Shown: positions 51,745-60,283 of the stretch, in pieces
Layout of the letters: each line of letters begins with the position of its first letter
How positions within the stretch are numbered: position 1 is the stretch's first letter
The notes under the pieces: model-generated
The model's input: only the letters and a program-made list of their open reading frames with translations
What the model was told of the DNA's origin: nothing
The model's database searches: none
Assembly: GCF_019422935.1 (NCBI RefSeq)
Contig: NZ_JAHZCJ010000001.1
Span: 222,127 to 286,126 of the forward strand
DNA: 64,000 nucleotides
Direction of reading: 5' to 3'
DNA from: Desulfovibrio sp.
Lineage (GTDB): Bacteria; Desulfobacterota; Desulfovibrionia; Desulfovibrionales; Desulfovibrionaceae
Program-made: the position numbers and the translations under genes

Positions 51745-52095
51745 CTACAACTTCGGCAATATGCCTGGCGCTACGCCGCTTGCCGCCCGGAACCTCTGGC
51801 ATTCGCCGGGGTTGGCGGAGCAGCATTCTGACGTAAGGTAGGCGATCACCTCAAGCATCAGGGGGATGCTGGCCTTGTAGCGCATAAAACGTCCCTCCTT
51901 TTCAACAGTCACCAGGCCGCTGTGCACCACGGCCTTGAGGTGAAAGGAGAGGTTAGTGGAGGGAATATCCAGCTGACGGGCAATTTCGCCAGCCACCAGT
52001 CCCTGCGGAGCATTTTTGACCAGCAGCCTGAACAGGTCGAGGCGTACCTCGGACGACAGGGCTTCAAATATGCTGGCGGCAGTTTTGCTTTCCAT
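51745..52095 (-). CDS. ArsR-family transcriptional repressor
   Basis: About 116 residues, winged helix-turn-helix. ASIFEALSSEVRLDLFRLLV is the ArsR start, AGEIARQLDIPSTNLSFHLK the DNA-recognition part, SGLVTVEKEGRFMRYKAS the wing. Cys pair SECCSANPGEC near the C-terminus is a plausible metal- or metalloid-sensing site. Start is either ATG 52095 (MESK, matching relatives) or ATG 52113; neither has a clear ribosome binding site. Likely controls the permease. Confidence 0.9.
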   Translation of the reverse strand: MESKTAASIFEALSSEVRLDLFRLLVKNAPQGLVAGEIARQLDIPSTNLSFHLKAVVHSGLVTVEKEGRFMRYKASIPLMLEVIAYLTSECCSANPGECQRFRAASGVAPGILPKL

Positions 52096-52137
52096 AAAAT
52101 GACATTTCAACATTAATTGATCTATGTCAAGGGGACG

Positions 52138-52171
52138 AAAAAAACTGCGGCAAACAAAAGTTCGTCGCAGC
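52138..52171 (-). terminator. Candidate terminator after the haem chemoreceptor
   Basis: On the minus strand GCTGCG and CGCAGT bracket a 16-base loop, followed by seven T. The stem is short and partly mismatched. Confidence 0.45.
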
Positions 52172-52241
52172 TCTTTTTAAATGAATTGATGTAGCTGAGG
52201 CTGTGGTGCGCCGTGCGCGCCACAAACAGCACAATGCTCTG

Positions 52242-54284
52242 TTAGGAACCGCTGTGTCCGTTGCCGTTTCCGTTGCTCATGGAGGCAATGGTCTCGCGCA
52301 GGTCGGCGGCCATCTGGGCCACCTCGCGGGCGGTGACGCCAAGCTCTGTCATGGCGTTGGAAATATCCAGCGCGATGGAATCAACCGTGCCAATGTTGCC
52401 GTTGATTTCTTCAGAGGCGGTGGACTGCTTTTCAGCCGTGGTGGCGATTATGCCGATCATGTCGGCGGTCTGCATGACCTGGGTGACAATTTCCTGCAAG
52501 GCTTCGCCGGCCTGGGTCACAAGCTCCACGCCCTGCTGTACGCTGGCGTCTGTTTCATCCATCAGCGCAATATTGCTGTGAGCGCTGTCCTGAATGCCTT
52601 TGACGGCGGAGGAAACTTCCATGGTGGCCTGCATGGTTTTTTCCGCCAGTTTGCGCACTTCATCGGCAACCACGGCAAATCCGCGCCCTGCCTCACCAGC
52701 GCGGGCGGCTTCAATGGCGGCGTTGAGTGCCAGCAGGTTTGTCTGGTCGGCAATATCGCTGATGATGCCAAGGATTTTACCCACGTCCTGCGCCTTGCTG
52801 CCAAGATCGTGCAGGCCGGTGCTCATGGTTGTGGTGTGCTTGCGCACATCGGCTATGGCTTCAATGGACTGATCGGTGATCTTCTGGCCGCTCTGGGCGC
52901 GTTGCCGGGCCTGATCTGCATTGACGGAGGCATCGCCAGCGTTGCGCGCCACATCCACTATGGAGGCGTTCATGGCTTCGATGGCGGTGGCGGTTTCGCG
53001 TATCCTGTTTTGCTGGTTGGCTGTGCCTTCGCTGGTATGGCCGATGCGTTCCAGCAATTGGTCGGATATATGGGCAAGGTGGGTGGCAATTTCGCCCGCG
53101 TTTTCCGCCACCCTGGCGACCATGGCGCCGTTCTTTTCAATCTGCCGTTGATTTTTTTTGATTTCAGTAATGTCGTTCCAGAATGTCACCGAACCCATGA
53201 GGGTATTATCCATGTCAAAAAAAGGCGTGGCAGTAACAGTGACGTAACGCAGGTTGCCTTTTTCCGTTGGGAGCTCCCGCTCAGCTACAAATTTTTTGCG
53301 GTGCAGCACGGCGCGCACTGCGGTGGTTTCGCGGTTTTCGTCATTCCACAAAAACTTGCCCGATGTCAGGCCGAGAAAACTTTGGGGCTTTGCGGTTTTT
53401 TCCAGCAGATCGCACAGATGCTGGTTAAGCCAGAGAATTTTTTTGTCTGCGCCAATAATCAGGCAGGGGGCGGCAATTCCGTTGAGCACGCCTTCTGAAA
53501 AGCCAAGCTTGTCTTTGAGTTGCGCCACCATCTTGCCAATGTCGGTGGAGAGCGAGGCAAGTTCGTCCTTGCCCTGCTGTTCAAACTCCACGGCAAGGTT
53601 GCCTGCGGCCACCTGCCCGGCATTGGCAACAAGCCGAGAAATCCGGCGAATGAGAAAATAGCGGATTGCCAGCACCGTAAAGGCAATGAGGGCCAGCAGG
53701 CCCACAGCCCCCATGATGGACGAGCGCAGCAACTGGTTTTCCATGGAGTTCCAGGCGTTGGTGACGTCAAGCTTCATCACCAGCTGGCCGAGGATTGGTT
53801 CTGATTCGCCGTGGCAGTGATAGCACCTGCGCTGGTTGGCGATGGAAAAAACGCTGCCCAGAATTTTTTTGCCGTTCTGGTCAATAAAAATGGCTTCTTC
53901 AATGGGCTTTTTGAGGCCGCGCGTGTGCAGGCCCGCCAGCTCTTTGTCCGCTTCTACAGTTGCAAAATCCTTGCGCAGGGTGGTGTCGTCCGTGCTGTAG
54001 GTGATATTGCCCGTGTAGGAGGTCATGTAGGCGGTGATATGCCCAAATTTGCTCTTGATTTTGCTGAACTCGTCGGCTGTTCCCTTGTTGTCGCCCACGA
54101 CCATGGGCTTTTCAATGCCCATGTATATCAGCCCTGTTTCCATGTGCGCGCTGGAGCGGATTTCATCTGTCATAAGCTTTTTAACCCCAAAATATTCCAG
54201 GGTCATTATGCAGCTTATGACGAGAAAAGTAATAGTAACAATAGATACGGTGATTTTGAAATTAAGCGATCTGGATAAAAGCAT
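52242..54284 (-). CDS. DcrA-like chemoreceptor with a c-type haem site
   Basis: 680 residues. First helix about 11-30; periplasmic sensor 31-190 with a single haem motif CYHCH at C154-C157-H158 ([12 protein letters not shown]); second helix about 190-212; HAMP; PAS domain about 290-390 ([17 protein letters not shown]); then the chemoreceptor signalling domain ([20 protein letters not shown]). This is the layout of DcrA of D. vulgaris, a haem sensor of oxygen/redox. Ends in a Gly/Asn/Ser tail without a CheR pentapeptide. Starts 13 bases after a tetrahaem cytochrome, so the two are co-transcribed. Confidence 0.93.
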   Translation of the reverse strand: MLLSRSLNFKITVSIVTITFLVISCIMTLEYFGVKKLMTDEIRSSAHMETGLIYMGIEKPMVVGDNKGTADEFSKIKSKFGHITAYMTSYTGNITYSTDDTTLRKDFATVEADKELAGLHTRGLKKPIEEAIFIDQNGKKILGSVFSIANQRRCYHCHGESEPILGQLVMKLDVTNAWNSMENQLLRSSIMGAVGLLALIAFTVLAIRYFLIRRISRLVANAGQVAAGNLAVEFEQQGKDELASLSTDIGKMVAQLKDKLGFSEGVLNGIAAPCLIIGADKKILWLNQHLCDLLEKTAKPQSFLGLTSGKFLWNDENRETTAVRAVLHRKKFVAERELPTEKGNLRYVTVTATPFFDMDNTLMGSVTFWNDITEIKKNQRQIEKNGAMVARVAENAGEIATHLAHISDQLLERIGHTSEGTANQQNRIRETATAIEAMNASIVDVARNAGDASVNADQARQRAQSGQKITDQSIEAIADVRKHTTTMSTGLHDLGSKAQDVGKILGIISDIADQTNLLALNAAIEAARAGEAGRGFAVVADEVRKLAEKTMQATMEVSSAVKGIQDSAHSNIALMDETDASVQQGVELVTQAGEALQEIVTQVMQTADMIGIIATTAEKQSTASEEINGNIGTVDSIALDISNAMTELGVTAREVAQMAADLRETIASMSNGNGNGHSGS

Positions 54285-54297
54285 TGCTACCCCCGAA

Positions 54298-54774
54298 CTA
54301 GTGCGCGCCGGAAAAGATCAGTGGCTTGAATTTGAAATCCTGAATCCGCTCGGAATTATGGCATGCCGTGCAGGTTTCCACGGCAGGCTTTCTGCTGATG
54401 GATTGAGGGTCCTGATTTTCCGCATGTTCGCTGCCTGGGCCGTGGCAGGTTTCGCAACCAACATCGGCCAGCTCGGGCGTAGTTTCTATGCTTTTGAATC
54501 CGCCCTTGTTGTAGCCTGTGGTGTGGCATTCGTAGCATTTTTGAAGTTCATGCTCCTTGAGCTTGGGCTTCATGATAGCTACAGAATTCCATGAATGGGC
54601 TTTTTTGGAATGCTTGATAAAAGAATTGTACTGCTCTTCATGGCATGGAGCGCAGTTTTTAGATCCAATGTACGTTTTTGAATTGTCGGCATTGCCTGTT
54701 TGAACAAAAAATAGCTGAACAAATGCGAAGAGTAAGGCTGAAAAAATACATTTTCTTGATAAATACAGCATCAT
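54298..54774 (-). CDS. Tetrahaem cytochrome c (cytochrome c554-like)
   Basis: 158 residues with signal peptide ([20 protein letters not shown]) and four CxxCH sites: CAPCH, CYECH, CETCH, CTACH. The spacing with [20 protein letters not shown] and [13 protein letters not shown] is that of cytochrome c554-type modules. Located in the periplasm; probably an electron donor or redox relay. Directly upstream of the haem chemoreceptor, so a signalling role is possible. ATG 54774 has AGAGAA upstream; the frame continues to 54810. Confidence 0.88.
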   Translation of the reverse strand: MMLYLSRKCIFSALLFAFVQLFFVQTGNADNSKTYIGSKNCAPCHEEQYNSFIKHSKKAHSWNSVAIMKPKLKEHELQKCYECHTTGYNKGGFKSIETTPELADVGCETCHGPGSEHAENQDPQSISRKPAVETCTACHNSERIQDFKFKPLIFSGAH

Positions 54775-55606
54775 CACGTTCTCTTTGATGGTTGTTTTTG
54801 TCGTCAGCAATTTGCGCCTGTGGAGAGCTGAGCGTTGTCACTTCAAAAACCGTAAAACCATGAATCGTGAATCCGTGCGGAAACCCTATAATCCTGCGCA
54901 GGCAATGCCGCAGTAACGCAGTGCCTTTCGGCGCATTTTATTAAATGATTATACCTTGTTTGGAATTTGTGCGGCATTTCTCATTTTCGTGGGGGAAGAT
55001 CGGGCCAAAGCCGCGCCAATTATGGGATGCAGTATGCACTCTATAATATTGTGACCTGACGTTGTTATACGCAAAAATTTTTAAATTGCACTAACTGAGC
55101 AAGCAATGAATAAATTAAAAAACGATAATAGTATTATTTACAGGTTTGACGCCTAGGGTCAATTAACAATACCTTTTTAATAAGTATCGGCTGTTTTACG
55201 AAAATTCGCCAAAAACAGGCTTATATAGCAATGGTTAGCATAAAAATTTTTTAAAGTGAATATGCTCACGAAAACAGGAAAGATCATGTACTGTGCAACG
55301 ATATATAGAAGTTGCAGTTTGATGAATTTTTTCATTCCAATATATGAGTTTTAGAGATAATATTTATCGAATACTGCTGTTTGTTGTTGATAAATAAGAA
55401 AATGATTGTCAATTTTGTTCATTTTTTATGTGGCCGGTATGAATCTCAAATCATGAGTGCGGGTGTACGCATGCCCGCGCCAAGATCATGCTGGAGAAAA
55501 CAATCTCTGCATCAATGTTGACAGGATAAATACAGATTTCGAGGGCGGATAATGCAGGGGAATGGCAGACAGCGCGGGACTTGCAATGGGCAGTATCTTA
55601 AAGGAT
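54775..55606. other. AT-rich intergenic region of about 830 bases
   Basis: No convincing gene on either strand. GC content is visibly far below the flanks from about 54850 to 55490. Small symmetries: ATAATAGTATTAT at 55125-55137, CTGTTTT/AAAACAG at 55191-55218, AGCATA/TATGCT at 55237-55266. A minus-strand TATAAT at 54948-54953 is a possible -10 for the cytochrome gene, but its -35 is poor. The 3' end of the BMC operon also falls here; I see no clear terminator. Confidence 0.65.
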
Positions 55607-56038
55607 TCAGGCTTTGAGCGGCAGGGCGGTGCGCAGTTCGTCCACGCCAGCGAGCGTTACAGAGCTCAGCGCAACGATTTGCGTTGTCCCCGCGCTCTGC
55701 AGAAAGCGCCGTGCGCGTTCCGTGTTGGCTGCATCCATGTCTGTTTTGCTGATAACGCCAACAACCGTGCGGTTGAATATGCGGGCAAAACCCGGAGGAA
55801 AGGCGGAGGTTGGGCGGGTAGCATCCTGCACAAAAAGAATGGCCGCGCATTCCGTGGCCAGGGTGATGAGGGCGCAGTAAAAACGGCGGTTTTCCAGAAA
55901 TTCCGGCGGGGGAAAAACAAACTCTCCGGCGTATTCCACAGCCATGGTACGCCGCAGATCCGGCACGGTGCAGCCCAGCAGGCGTGCAACGGTGCGTCTG
56001 CCCACCCCCCGTTCGCCCATAAGCATAATGCGGCGCAC
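55607..56038 (-). CDS. EutP/PduV-like GTPase with degenerate P-loop
   Basis: 143 residues, small Ras-like fold. The P-loop reads GERGVGRRT where GxxxxGK(S/T) is expected, so Lys is replaced by Arg. The later SKTD (as NKxD) and LSS (as SAK-like) are recognisable, and EFVFPPPEFLENRRFY matches the EutP switch region (EYPGEFxENxxxY). EutP/PduV proteins associate with BMCs and may help place them. Last gene of the BMC operon in this window. GTG 56038 with TAGG upstream; 7 bases after the EutS-like stop. Confidence 0.85.
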   Translation of the reverse strand: MRRIMLMGERGVGRRTVARLLGCTVPDLRRTMAVEYAGEFVFPPPEFLENRRFYCALITLATECAAILFVQDATRPTSAFPPGFARIFNRTVVGVISKTDMDAANTERARRFLQSAGTTQIVALSSVTLAGVDELRTALPLKA

Positions 56039-56045
56039 GGCAGGC

Positions 56046-56393
56046 CTATGACCGGGTGCAATCGGTCAGGGCGTAGTGGAGCACATCGCCAAAATAGCGC
56101 AGCACTTCACGCAGCCCGGCTTCCACGCTGGCCACATCGCCGGTGAGCAGCAGGGAGCCGCCAAACCTGTCCAGAAAGCCGATCTGCACATCGGCGGCCT
56201 TGGTGGCGATATCTGCGGCAATAATCACGCCTTCGCTGGGCGTGATGGTGAGTATGCCGATGGCGTCCGTAGCGCTCTCGTCAAGGCCGAGCTTGAGGGG
56301 AATGTCGCGCTGGGGGCTGGCGATAAGGTGCGCCAGAGTGATCTGCCTGCCGGGCACATACTCCTGTATGACGCGCTGTTTCGCTTCTTCCAT
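56046..56393 (-). CDS. EutS/PduU-type BMC shell protein
   Basis: 115 residues, circularly permuted BMC-H domain: [20 protein letters not shown] is the N-terminal beta-barrel strand of EutS/PduU, followed by [40 protein letters not shown] and [13 protein letters not shown]. Forms hexamers with a plugged pore in known structures. Ribosome binding site is weak. Preceded (upstream on the minus strand) by a structured 237-base gap. Confidence 0.92.
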   Translation of the reverse strand: MEEAKQRVIQEYVPGRQITLAHLIASPQRDIPLKLGLDESATDAIGILTITPSEGVIIAADIATKAADVQIGFLDRFGGSLLLTGDVASVEAGLREVLRYFGDVLHYALTDCTRS

Positions 56394-56479
56394 GGTGCGG
56401 CTGCCTGTTTGCTTGAAGGAATGTGATATTTGCGCGGGGAGCTTGGCCCCCCGCGCAAAGGGTCGCCCGAGGGCAACTC

Positions 56480-56640
56480 TTTAGAGCATTTCAACTTTAA
56501 AAAAGGTTAAAGGCTCTAACGCTGCACGCGAGTGCAGCGCGCCACACTGAGGCGTGGATTTTGCCGAAAATTGCATTTTTCGGCAGAATGACAACTTTGA
56601 AGTGTGAAGCATTTCAAAGTTCATCTGCTACTAGAGCAGC
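56480..56640. repeat. Structured intergenic element in the BMC operon (copy 1)
   Basis: In the gap between the BMC-T stop and EutS-like start lie, in order: TAGAGC/GCTCTA flanking an AT-rich part; GCTGCAC, 4 bases, GTGCAGC (56521-56538); TGCCGAAAA/TTTTCGGCA (56562-56585); and AACTTTGAA/TTCAAAGTT (56593-56621). Parts recur in two other BMC gaps (58526-58726 and 62575-62635). Confidence 0.6.
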
Positions 56641-57182
56641 TGCTTTTTGAGATCGTCGCTGGGCGAGGGGATCACAATCTTGCTGACCACCGGGCCGCCG
56701 TCCGTCACGTTGGCAGCGCCAGCGTCCACGGATGACTGCACGGCGCTGACCTCGCCCGTCATGAGCACAAAGGCTTTGCCGCCCAGGCCCGCAGAAAGGC
56801 GTAGTTCCACAAGGTGCACATCGCCCGCCTTGGCTGCGGCATCAGCCGCCAGCACGCAGGAGGCCGCGGTGTATGTTTCAATAATGCCGAGAGCGTTGAT
56901 CTTTTCCCTGATGGCGGTGCCGTTCATGGCAGGGATAACGCTTTCGTGCACGTTGGGGATGATAAAGGAATCCACCACCAGATCCGCGCCCAGGTGCAAC
57001 CCGGTTTGCACGGAGCTGGTCACGGCTCCGGTATCGCCCGTGATGACCACAAGATAACGGCCAGGGCAGGTGGGGCGGGAAATAACCAGCTCCACATTTG
57101 CGGCTTTGACCATTTCGTCCGCCGTCTGAATGCCCACGCCGATGCTGTTCAGTTCCACACAGCCTATAGTGCGTAATTTCAT
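56631..57182 (-). CDS. Tandem-domain BMC-T shell protein (PduT-like)
   Basis: 183 residues, two BMC domains: first GCVELNSIGVGIQTADEMVK, second ALGIIETYTAASCVLAADAA with GGKAFVLMTGEVSAVQSSVD. PTCPGRYLVVITGD carries a Cys where PduT has the pore Cys that binds a [4Fe-4S] cluster at the trimer axis. ATG 57182 has AGGTGA upstream; GTG 57203 would overlap the PduS-like stop. Directly follows the PduS-like gene, a natural electron-transfer pair. Confidence 0.92.
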   Translation of the reverse strand: MKLRTIGCVELNSIGVGIQTADEMVKAANVELVISRPTCPGRYLVVITGDTGAVTSSVQTGLHLGADLVVDSFIIPNVHESVIPAMNGTAIREKINALGIIETYTAASCVLAADAAAKAGDVHLVELRLSAGLGGKAFVLMTGEVSAVQSSVDAGAANVTDGGPVVSKIVIPSPSDDLKKQLL

Positions 57183-57199
57183 GCCGCTCACCTGTTGCT

Positions 57200-58525
57200 T
57201 CACGCCTTGATGGTTATGATGCCGTTTTCAACGGCAGTGACCACGCCGTCAATGCTGGCGTGTACGCGCGCACCCATGGCCCCTTCGGGAATTTCACCGA
57301 TGAGGTCGCCTGTTTTGACGTGATCGCCCGCATGCACCACGGCAAGGGCGGGCGCGCCTATGTGCTGGCGCAGAGGAATGCGCACTTCCGAAGGCGTATA
57401 GTCGCCTGCAAAGTGCGGGTGCGCTTCATAACCCGCAAGACCAAGCCTGCTTACAAGGCGGCTCGTGGGAATCCTGCGCTCGTCGCGGAAACGCGAGGCC
57501 GCAAGGGGTTCGCCCCTGTTTTCCCACTTGACCCCGGCGGCCATGAGTTCCTTTTTGAGCTGCGCGTTCACTTCCCTGGGCGAAAGGCCCATGGGGCAGG
57601 CGAACTTTTCGCAGATGCCGCATTCGGAGCAGAGCAGGGCCTCGCGCGCAATGGGCGAATCCACGGCCTGCCCGTCAAGCACGCGCATAAGCCGGTGCGG
57701 GTGCAGGCTGTGACCAAGCAGTTGCCGGGGGCAAAGATCGGTACACTGCGAGCACTGACAGCAAATGGTGTTGGTAAGGCGCTTGACCGTATGCGGGTCC
57801 ATGACCTTGCGGCACACCACGTTGTGGTCGGGCGGCAGCACAAGCAGACCGCTTGTGGTCTTGGTGACGGGCTGATCCGTATCGGGCAGCACGCGGCCCA
57901 TCATGGGGCCGCCGTCCACCACGCGGTATTCGTCAATGGTCGGCCCGCCCGCGAATTGCAGCACCTCGGCAACCCTGGTACCCACAGGCACGCGCACCAC
58001 CATGGGCTTGCGCACCTCGCACCCCACAGTGAGGTAGCGGTGGGTCACAGGTTTGCCGTCCAGCGCGTGGGCCACATTGCAGAGCGATTCCACATTGCTT
58101 ACCACTGCGCCGATCTGCAAAGGAATGCCGCGCTCGGGCACAATGCCGCCCAGCACTTCATAGACCATCACCTGCTCGTCGCCGGCAGGGTAAAAGTCGC
58201 CCAGTTCAAAGGCCTCGATGCGGCCCTTGCCAAGGCGGGCAACGCCTTCGCGCACACTCAGCATGGCATGGGCGTGTTTGCCCTTGAGGCAGATGATGCC
58301 GCGCCCGGCCCCTGTGCAATCCATCATGGCCTCGAGGCCGCGCACCAGAGTGTCCACCTGTGTTTCCATCAGATACGGATCGCTCATCAGCAGCGGTTCG
58401 CACGAAGCCCCGTTGACCAGCACCGTCTGCGCGGCGGCGTCGGCCTTGACGTGCGTGGGCAGGCCTGCGCCGCCCGCACCTACCACGCCAGCCGCGCGAA
58501 TGGCGTCAACAATTGGTTTTCCCAT
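57200..58525 (-). CDS. PduS/RnfC-like flavo-iron-sulfur protein
   Basis: 441 residues. RnfC-like N-terminus with a glycine-rich nucleotide site (GVVGAGGAGLPTHVK), FMN/NADH region (LVNGASCEPLLMSD), a SLBB domain, two ferredoxin clusters (CCQCSQCTDLCPRQ and CSECGICEKFACPMG) and a barrel-sandwich C-terminus (AVVHAGDHVKTGDLIGEIPE). PduS reduces cobalamin in Pdu compartments; in B12-free BMCs its relatives are thought to pass electrons, perhaps through the PduT-like shell protein. ATG 58525 with GAGAGGA upstream. Confidence 0.92.
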   Translation of the reverse strand: MGKPIVDAIRAAGVVGAGGAGLPTHVKADAAAQTVLVNGASCEPLLMSDPYLMETQVDTLVRGLEAMMDCTGAGRGIICLKGKHAHAMLSVREGVARLGKGRIEAFELGDFYPAGDEQVMVYEVLGGIVPERGIPLQIGAVVSNVESLCNVAHALDGKPVTHRYLTVGCEVRKPMVVRVPVGTRVAEVLQFAGGPTIDEYRVVDGGPMMGRVLPDTDQPVTKTTSGLLVLPPDHNVVCRKVMDPHTVKRLTNTICCQCSQCTDLCPRQLLGHSLHPHRLMRVLDGQAVDSPIAREALLCSECGICEKFACPMGLSPREVNAQLKKELMAAGVKWENRGEPLAASRFRDERRIPTSRLVSRLGLAGYEAHPHFAGDYTPSEVRIPLRQHIGAPALAVVHAGDHVKTGDLIGEIPEGAMGARVHASIDGVVTAVENGIITIKA

Positions 58526-58726
58526 GATGTCCTCTCACTGGAATTATCGCAAAGCGGGCCGCCAGAGCATTTCACTCCTGAAATGTTCGCTTACGACAGG
58601 CAAAGCCTGCCTGCTCGCATTTCGTTGCAAGGATTTTCAGGAAAACCCTTGCAGAGCAGTTACCTCATTTCCTTCGTAAACTGCCCTAACCGCACCCGCT
58701 GCAATCACATAGCCCGGCTTCAGGCT
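58526..58726. repeat. Structured intergenic element in the BMC operon (copy 2)
   Basis: 201-base gap between BMC-H and the PduS-like gene. AGAGCATTTCA followed by CATTTCA, 4 bases, TGAAATG near 58568-58585, then a hairpin GCAAGG/CCTTGC around 58630-58655. The AGAGCATTT start is shared with the 56480 element and, inverted, with the gap at 60925-60935. Confidence 0.5.
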
Positions 58727-59011
58727 TTACTTGCACTTGGGCAGAATCATTTCCACTTCTTCATGGGGGCGGGGGATAACGTGCACGCTCACAAGTTCGC
58801 CCACGCGCGAGGCAGCGGCAGCGCCCGCATCGGTGGCGGCCTTAACAGCGCCCACATCGCCGCGCACCATCACAGTCACCAGACCGGAACCCACCTGTTC
58901 GCGACCGATGAGGGTCACGTTGGCAGCCTTGACCATGGCATCGGCAGCTTCCACAGCGCCAACAAGACCACGGGTTTCAACCATGCCGAGAGCGTCAGTC
59001 ATTATAGCCAT
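58727..59011 (-). CDS. BMC-H shell protein (PduA/EutM-like), copy 1
   Basis: 94 residues, single BMC domain: [20 protein letters not shown], pore loop [48 protein letters not shown]. Forms the hexameric facets of the compartment. AAAGGAG precedes ATG 59011. Nearly identical to the copy at 62643-62930; the two differ mainly at the ends. Confidence 0.96.
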   Translation of the reverse strand: MAIMTDALGMVETRGLVGAVEAADAMVKAANVTLIGREQVGSGLVTVMVRGDVGAVKAATDAGAAAASRVGELVSVHVIPRPHEEVEMILPKCK

Positions 59012-59050
59012 TGTAATCTCCTTTTATGTTTGCGTATGCGCGGCAGAGGC

Positions 59051-59383
59051 TTAAGCGTGAAGGCTCTTGCCGATCACTGCCACGGTTTCCAGCGTCACCT
59101 TCCGCAGTTCGTCGGGGTCGGTGATGCCATAGTGCTGTTTGATGATGGCGGCCACGCCGATGAGCAGGTCATCGCAGTGTTCGTCATGTCCGTCATGCGC
59201 GTGTTGCGCGCATTCGCCGTGGCCGCAGTGGTGGGCGGCGGCCTCGTCGTAGCTTATCTGGACGCCGCGTTTGCAAAGTTCATCGCGCGCGCCGGGGGTC
59301 AGAATCTTTGCGGAGTCCATCACAAGCTGATTGCCGTGGATGAACTGATCTAGATTATCAATGGTTATCAGCGTTTTTCCCAT
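59051..59383 (-). CDS. His/Cys-rich protein with an EutQ/EutT-like N-terminal module
   Basis: 110 residues. The N-terminus KTLITIDNLDQFIHGNQLVM, then ILTPGARDELCKRGVQI resembles the short module that opens EutQ and EutT (LIT near the start, then ITPEAR/LTPSAR). It is followed by a metal-binding-looking run with nine His/Cys (HHCGHGECAQHAHDG, then HDEHC) and a helical tail. There is no adenosyltransferase or cupin domain. The role is unknown; a metal chaperone or cargo adaptor are guesses. ATG 59383 has GAGG upstream; sits between BMC-H and BMC-T genes. Confidence 0.75.
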   Translation of the reverse strand: MGKTLITIDNLDQFIHGNQLVMDSAKILTPGARDELCKRGVQISYDEAAAHHCGHGECAQHAHDGHDEHCDDLLIGVAAIIKQHYGITDPDELRKVTLETVAVIGKSLHA

Positions 59384-59412
59384 ATGTGCCTCGTTCGTTC
59401 CGCAGGCGCGGG

Positions 59413-59985
59413 TTATTGTTGGGCGTCATTGGCGCTACGCCGCGCCGTGCCCGCCAGCGCGCTGACCACTTCCGGGTCGGGCTGGGGAATGACCACCATA
59501 CGCATCAGGTTGTTGCCCAGCACGTCAGCGGCTGCGGCTGCGGCTTCACGCACGGCGGCCACATCGCCTGTCAGCACAAAGTACGATTTGCCGCCAATGC
59601 CCTGGCCCAGAACCATGCGCATGAGCGACACCGCCGCCTGCTTGACGGCCTTGTCTGCTGCTATGACGCTGTCCGCCGCGTTGCGGCATTCAACAACGCC
59701 CAGGGCCGCGCCGCCGATTTCGGCAGGCATGCGCCGCAGAACATTGAGTACCTGGCTGGACACATTGGAAACAACATAGCTGCCCGCAAGGCGCGCTTCC
59801 GTTGCTCTGGCGGCTTGCACCGAGGCGTCAACCGCCTCTCTGTCTCCCCCCACAAGGATGAGAAAGCGCCCTGCGCACACAACGGAAGCACGCACCAGCG
59901 TGACCGGAGCGGCCTTGAGCATGATATCGGCCAGCTCCGCCCCAGCGGCTATGCTGCGGCTGTCCACAATGCCCAGTGTGTCCAT
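59413..59985 (-). CDS. Second tandem-domain BMC-T shell protein
   Basis: 190 residues, two BMC domains: TLGIVDSRSIAAGAELADIM and AALGVVECRNAADSVIAADK. The pore loop of domain 1 is VVCAGRFLILVGGD, again a Cys at the PduT position. The C-terminus is short and Ala-rich. Encoded 3 bases after the BMC-P gene, so coupled to it. Two BMC-T proteins with a pore Cys in one operon is notable. Confidence 0.92.
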   Translation of the reverse strand: MDTLGIVDSRSIAAGAELADIMLKAAPVTLVRASVVCAGRFLILVGGDREAVDASVQAARATEARLAGSYVVSNVSSQVLNVLRRMPAEIGGAALGVVECRNAADSVIAADKAVKQAAVSLMRMVLGQGIGGKSYFVLTGDVAAVREAAAAAADVLGNNLMRMVVIPQPDPEVVSALAGTARRSANDAQQ

Positions 59986-59988
59986 GAG

Positions 59989-60276
59989 CTATTCGCTCTC
60001 CGGGCTTTTGCCCATCATTTCTTCCTGATCCAGAATGCCCACAATGGCTGCGTCAACAGGGGATTCCTGATTGTACAGAGCCTTGCGGGCCGGGCTGCCG
60101 GTGGTGATAAGCACGCGTTCGCCAATACCGGCTCCCACGCAGTCCACCGCCACAAAACTTTCGGCCAGCCTGTTGTGGGCGAGGTCAAGGCGCTGTACCA
60201 CCATGAGCTTGAGCCCGTTGAGGGAATCTTCCTTTCGCGTGGCCCATACGTTACCGACGACAATGCCTATCAGCAT
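59989..60276 (-). CDS. BMC-P pentameric vertex protein (EutN/CcmL family)
   Basis: 95 residues: MLIGIVVGNVWATRKEDSL, then GLKLMVVQRLD, FVAVDCVGAGIGERVLITTG and SPVDAAIVGILD are canonical for EutN/CcmL. Pentamers cap the compartment vertices. ATG 60276 has TAGGTG upstream, 7 bases after the preceding gene. Confidence 0.95.
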   Translation of the reverse strand: MLIGIVVGNVWATRKEDSLNGLKLMVVQRLDLAHNRLAESFVAVDCVGAGIGERVLITTGSPARKALYNQESPVDAAIVGILDQEEMMGKSPESE

Positions 60277-60283
60277 GCGACAC

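Noticed and set aside
54948..54953. TATAAT on the minus strand as the cytochrome/chemoreceptor promoter
   Set aside because: The -35 region 17 bases away reads TGCCGC and the region is so AT-rich that a chance match is likely.
59051..59383. EutT adenosyltransferase
   Set aside because: Only the first 40 or so residues resemble EutT/EutQ; the catalytic part is absent.
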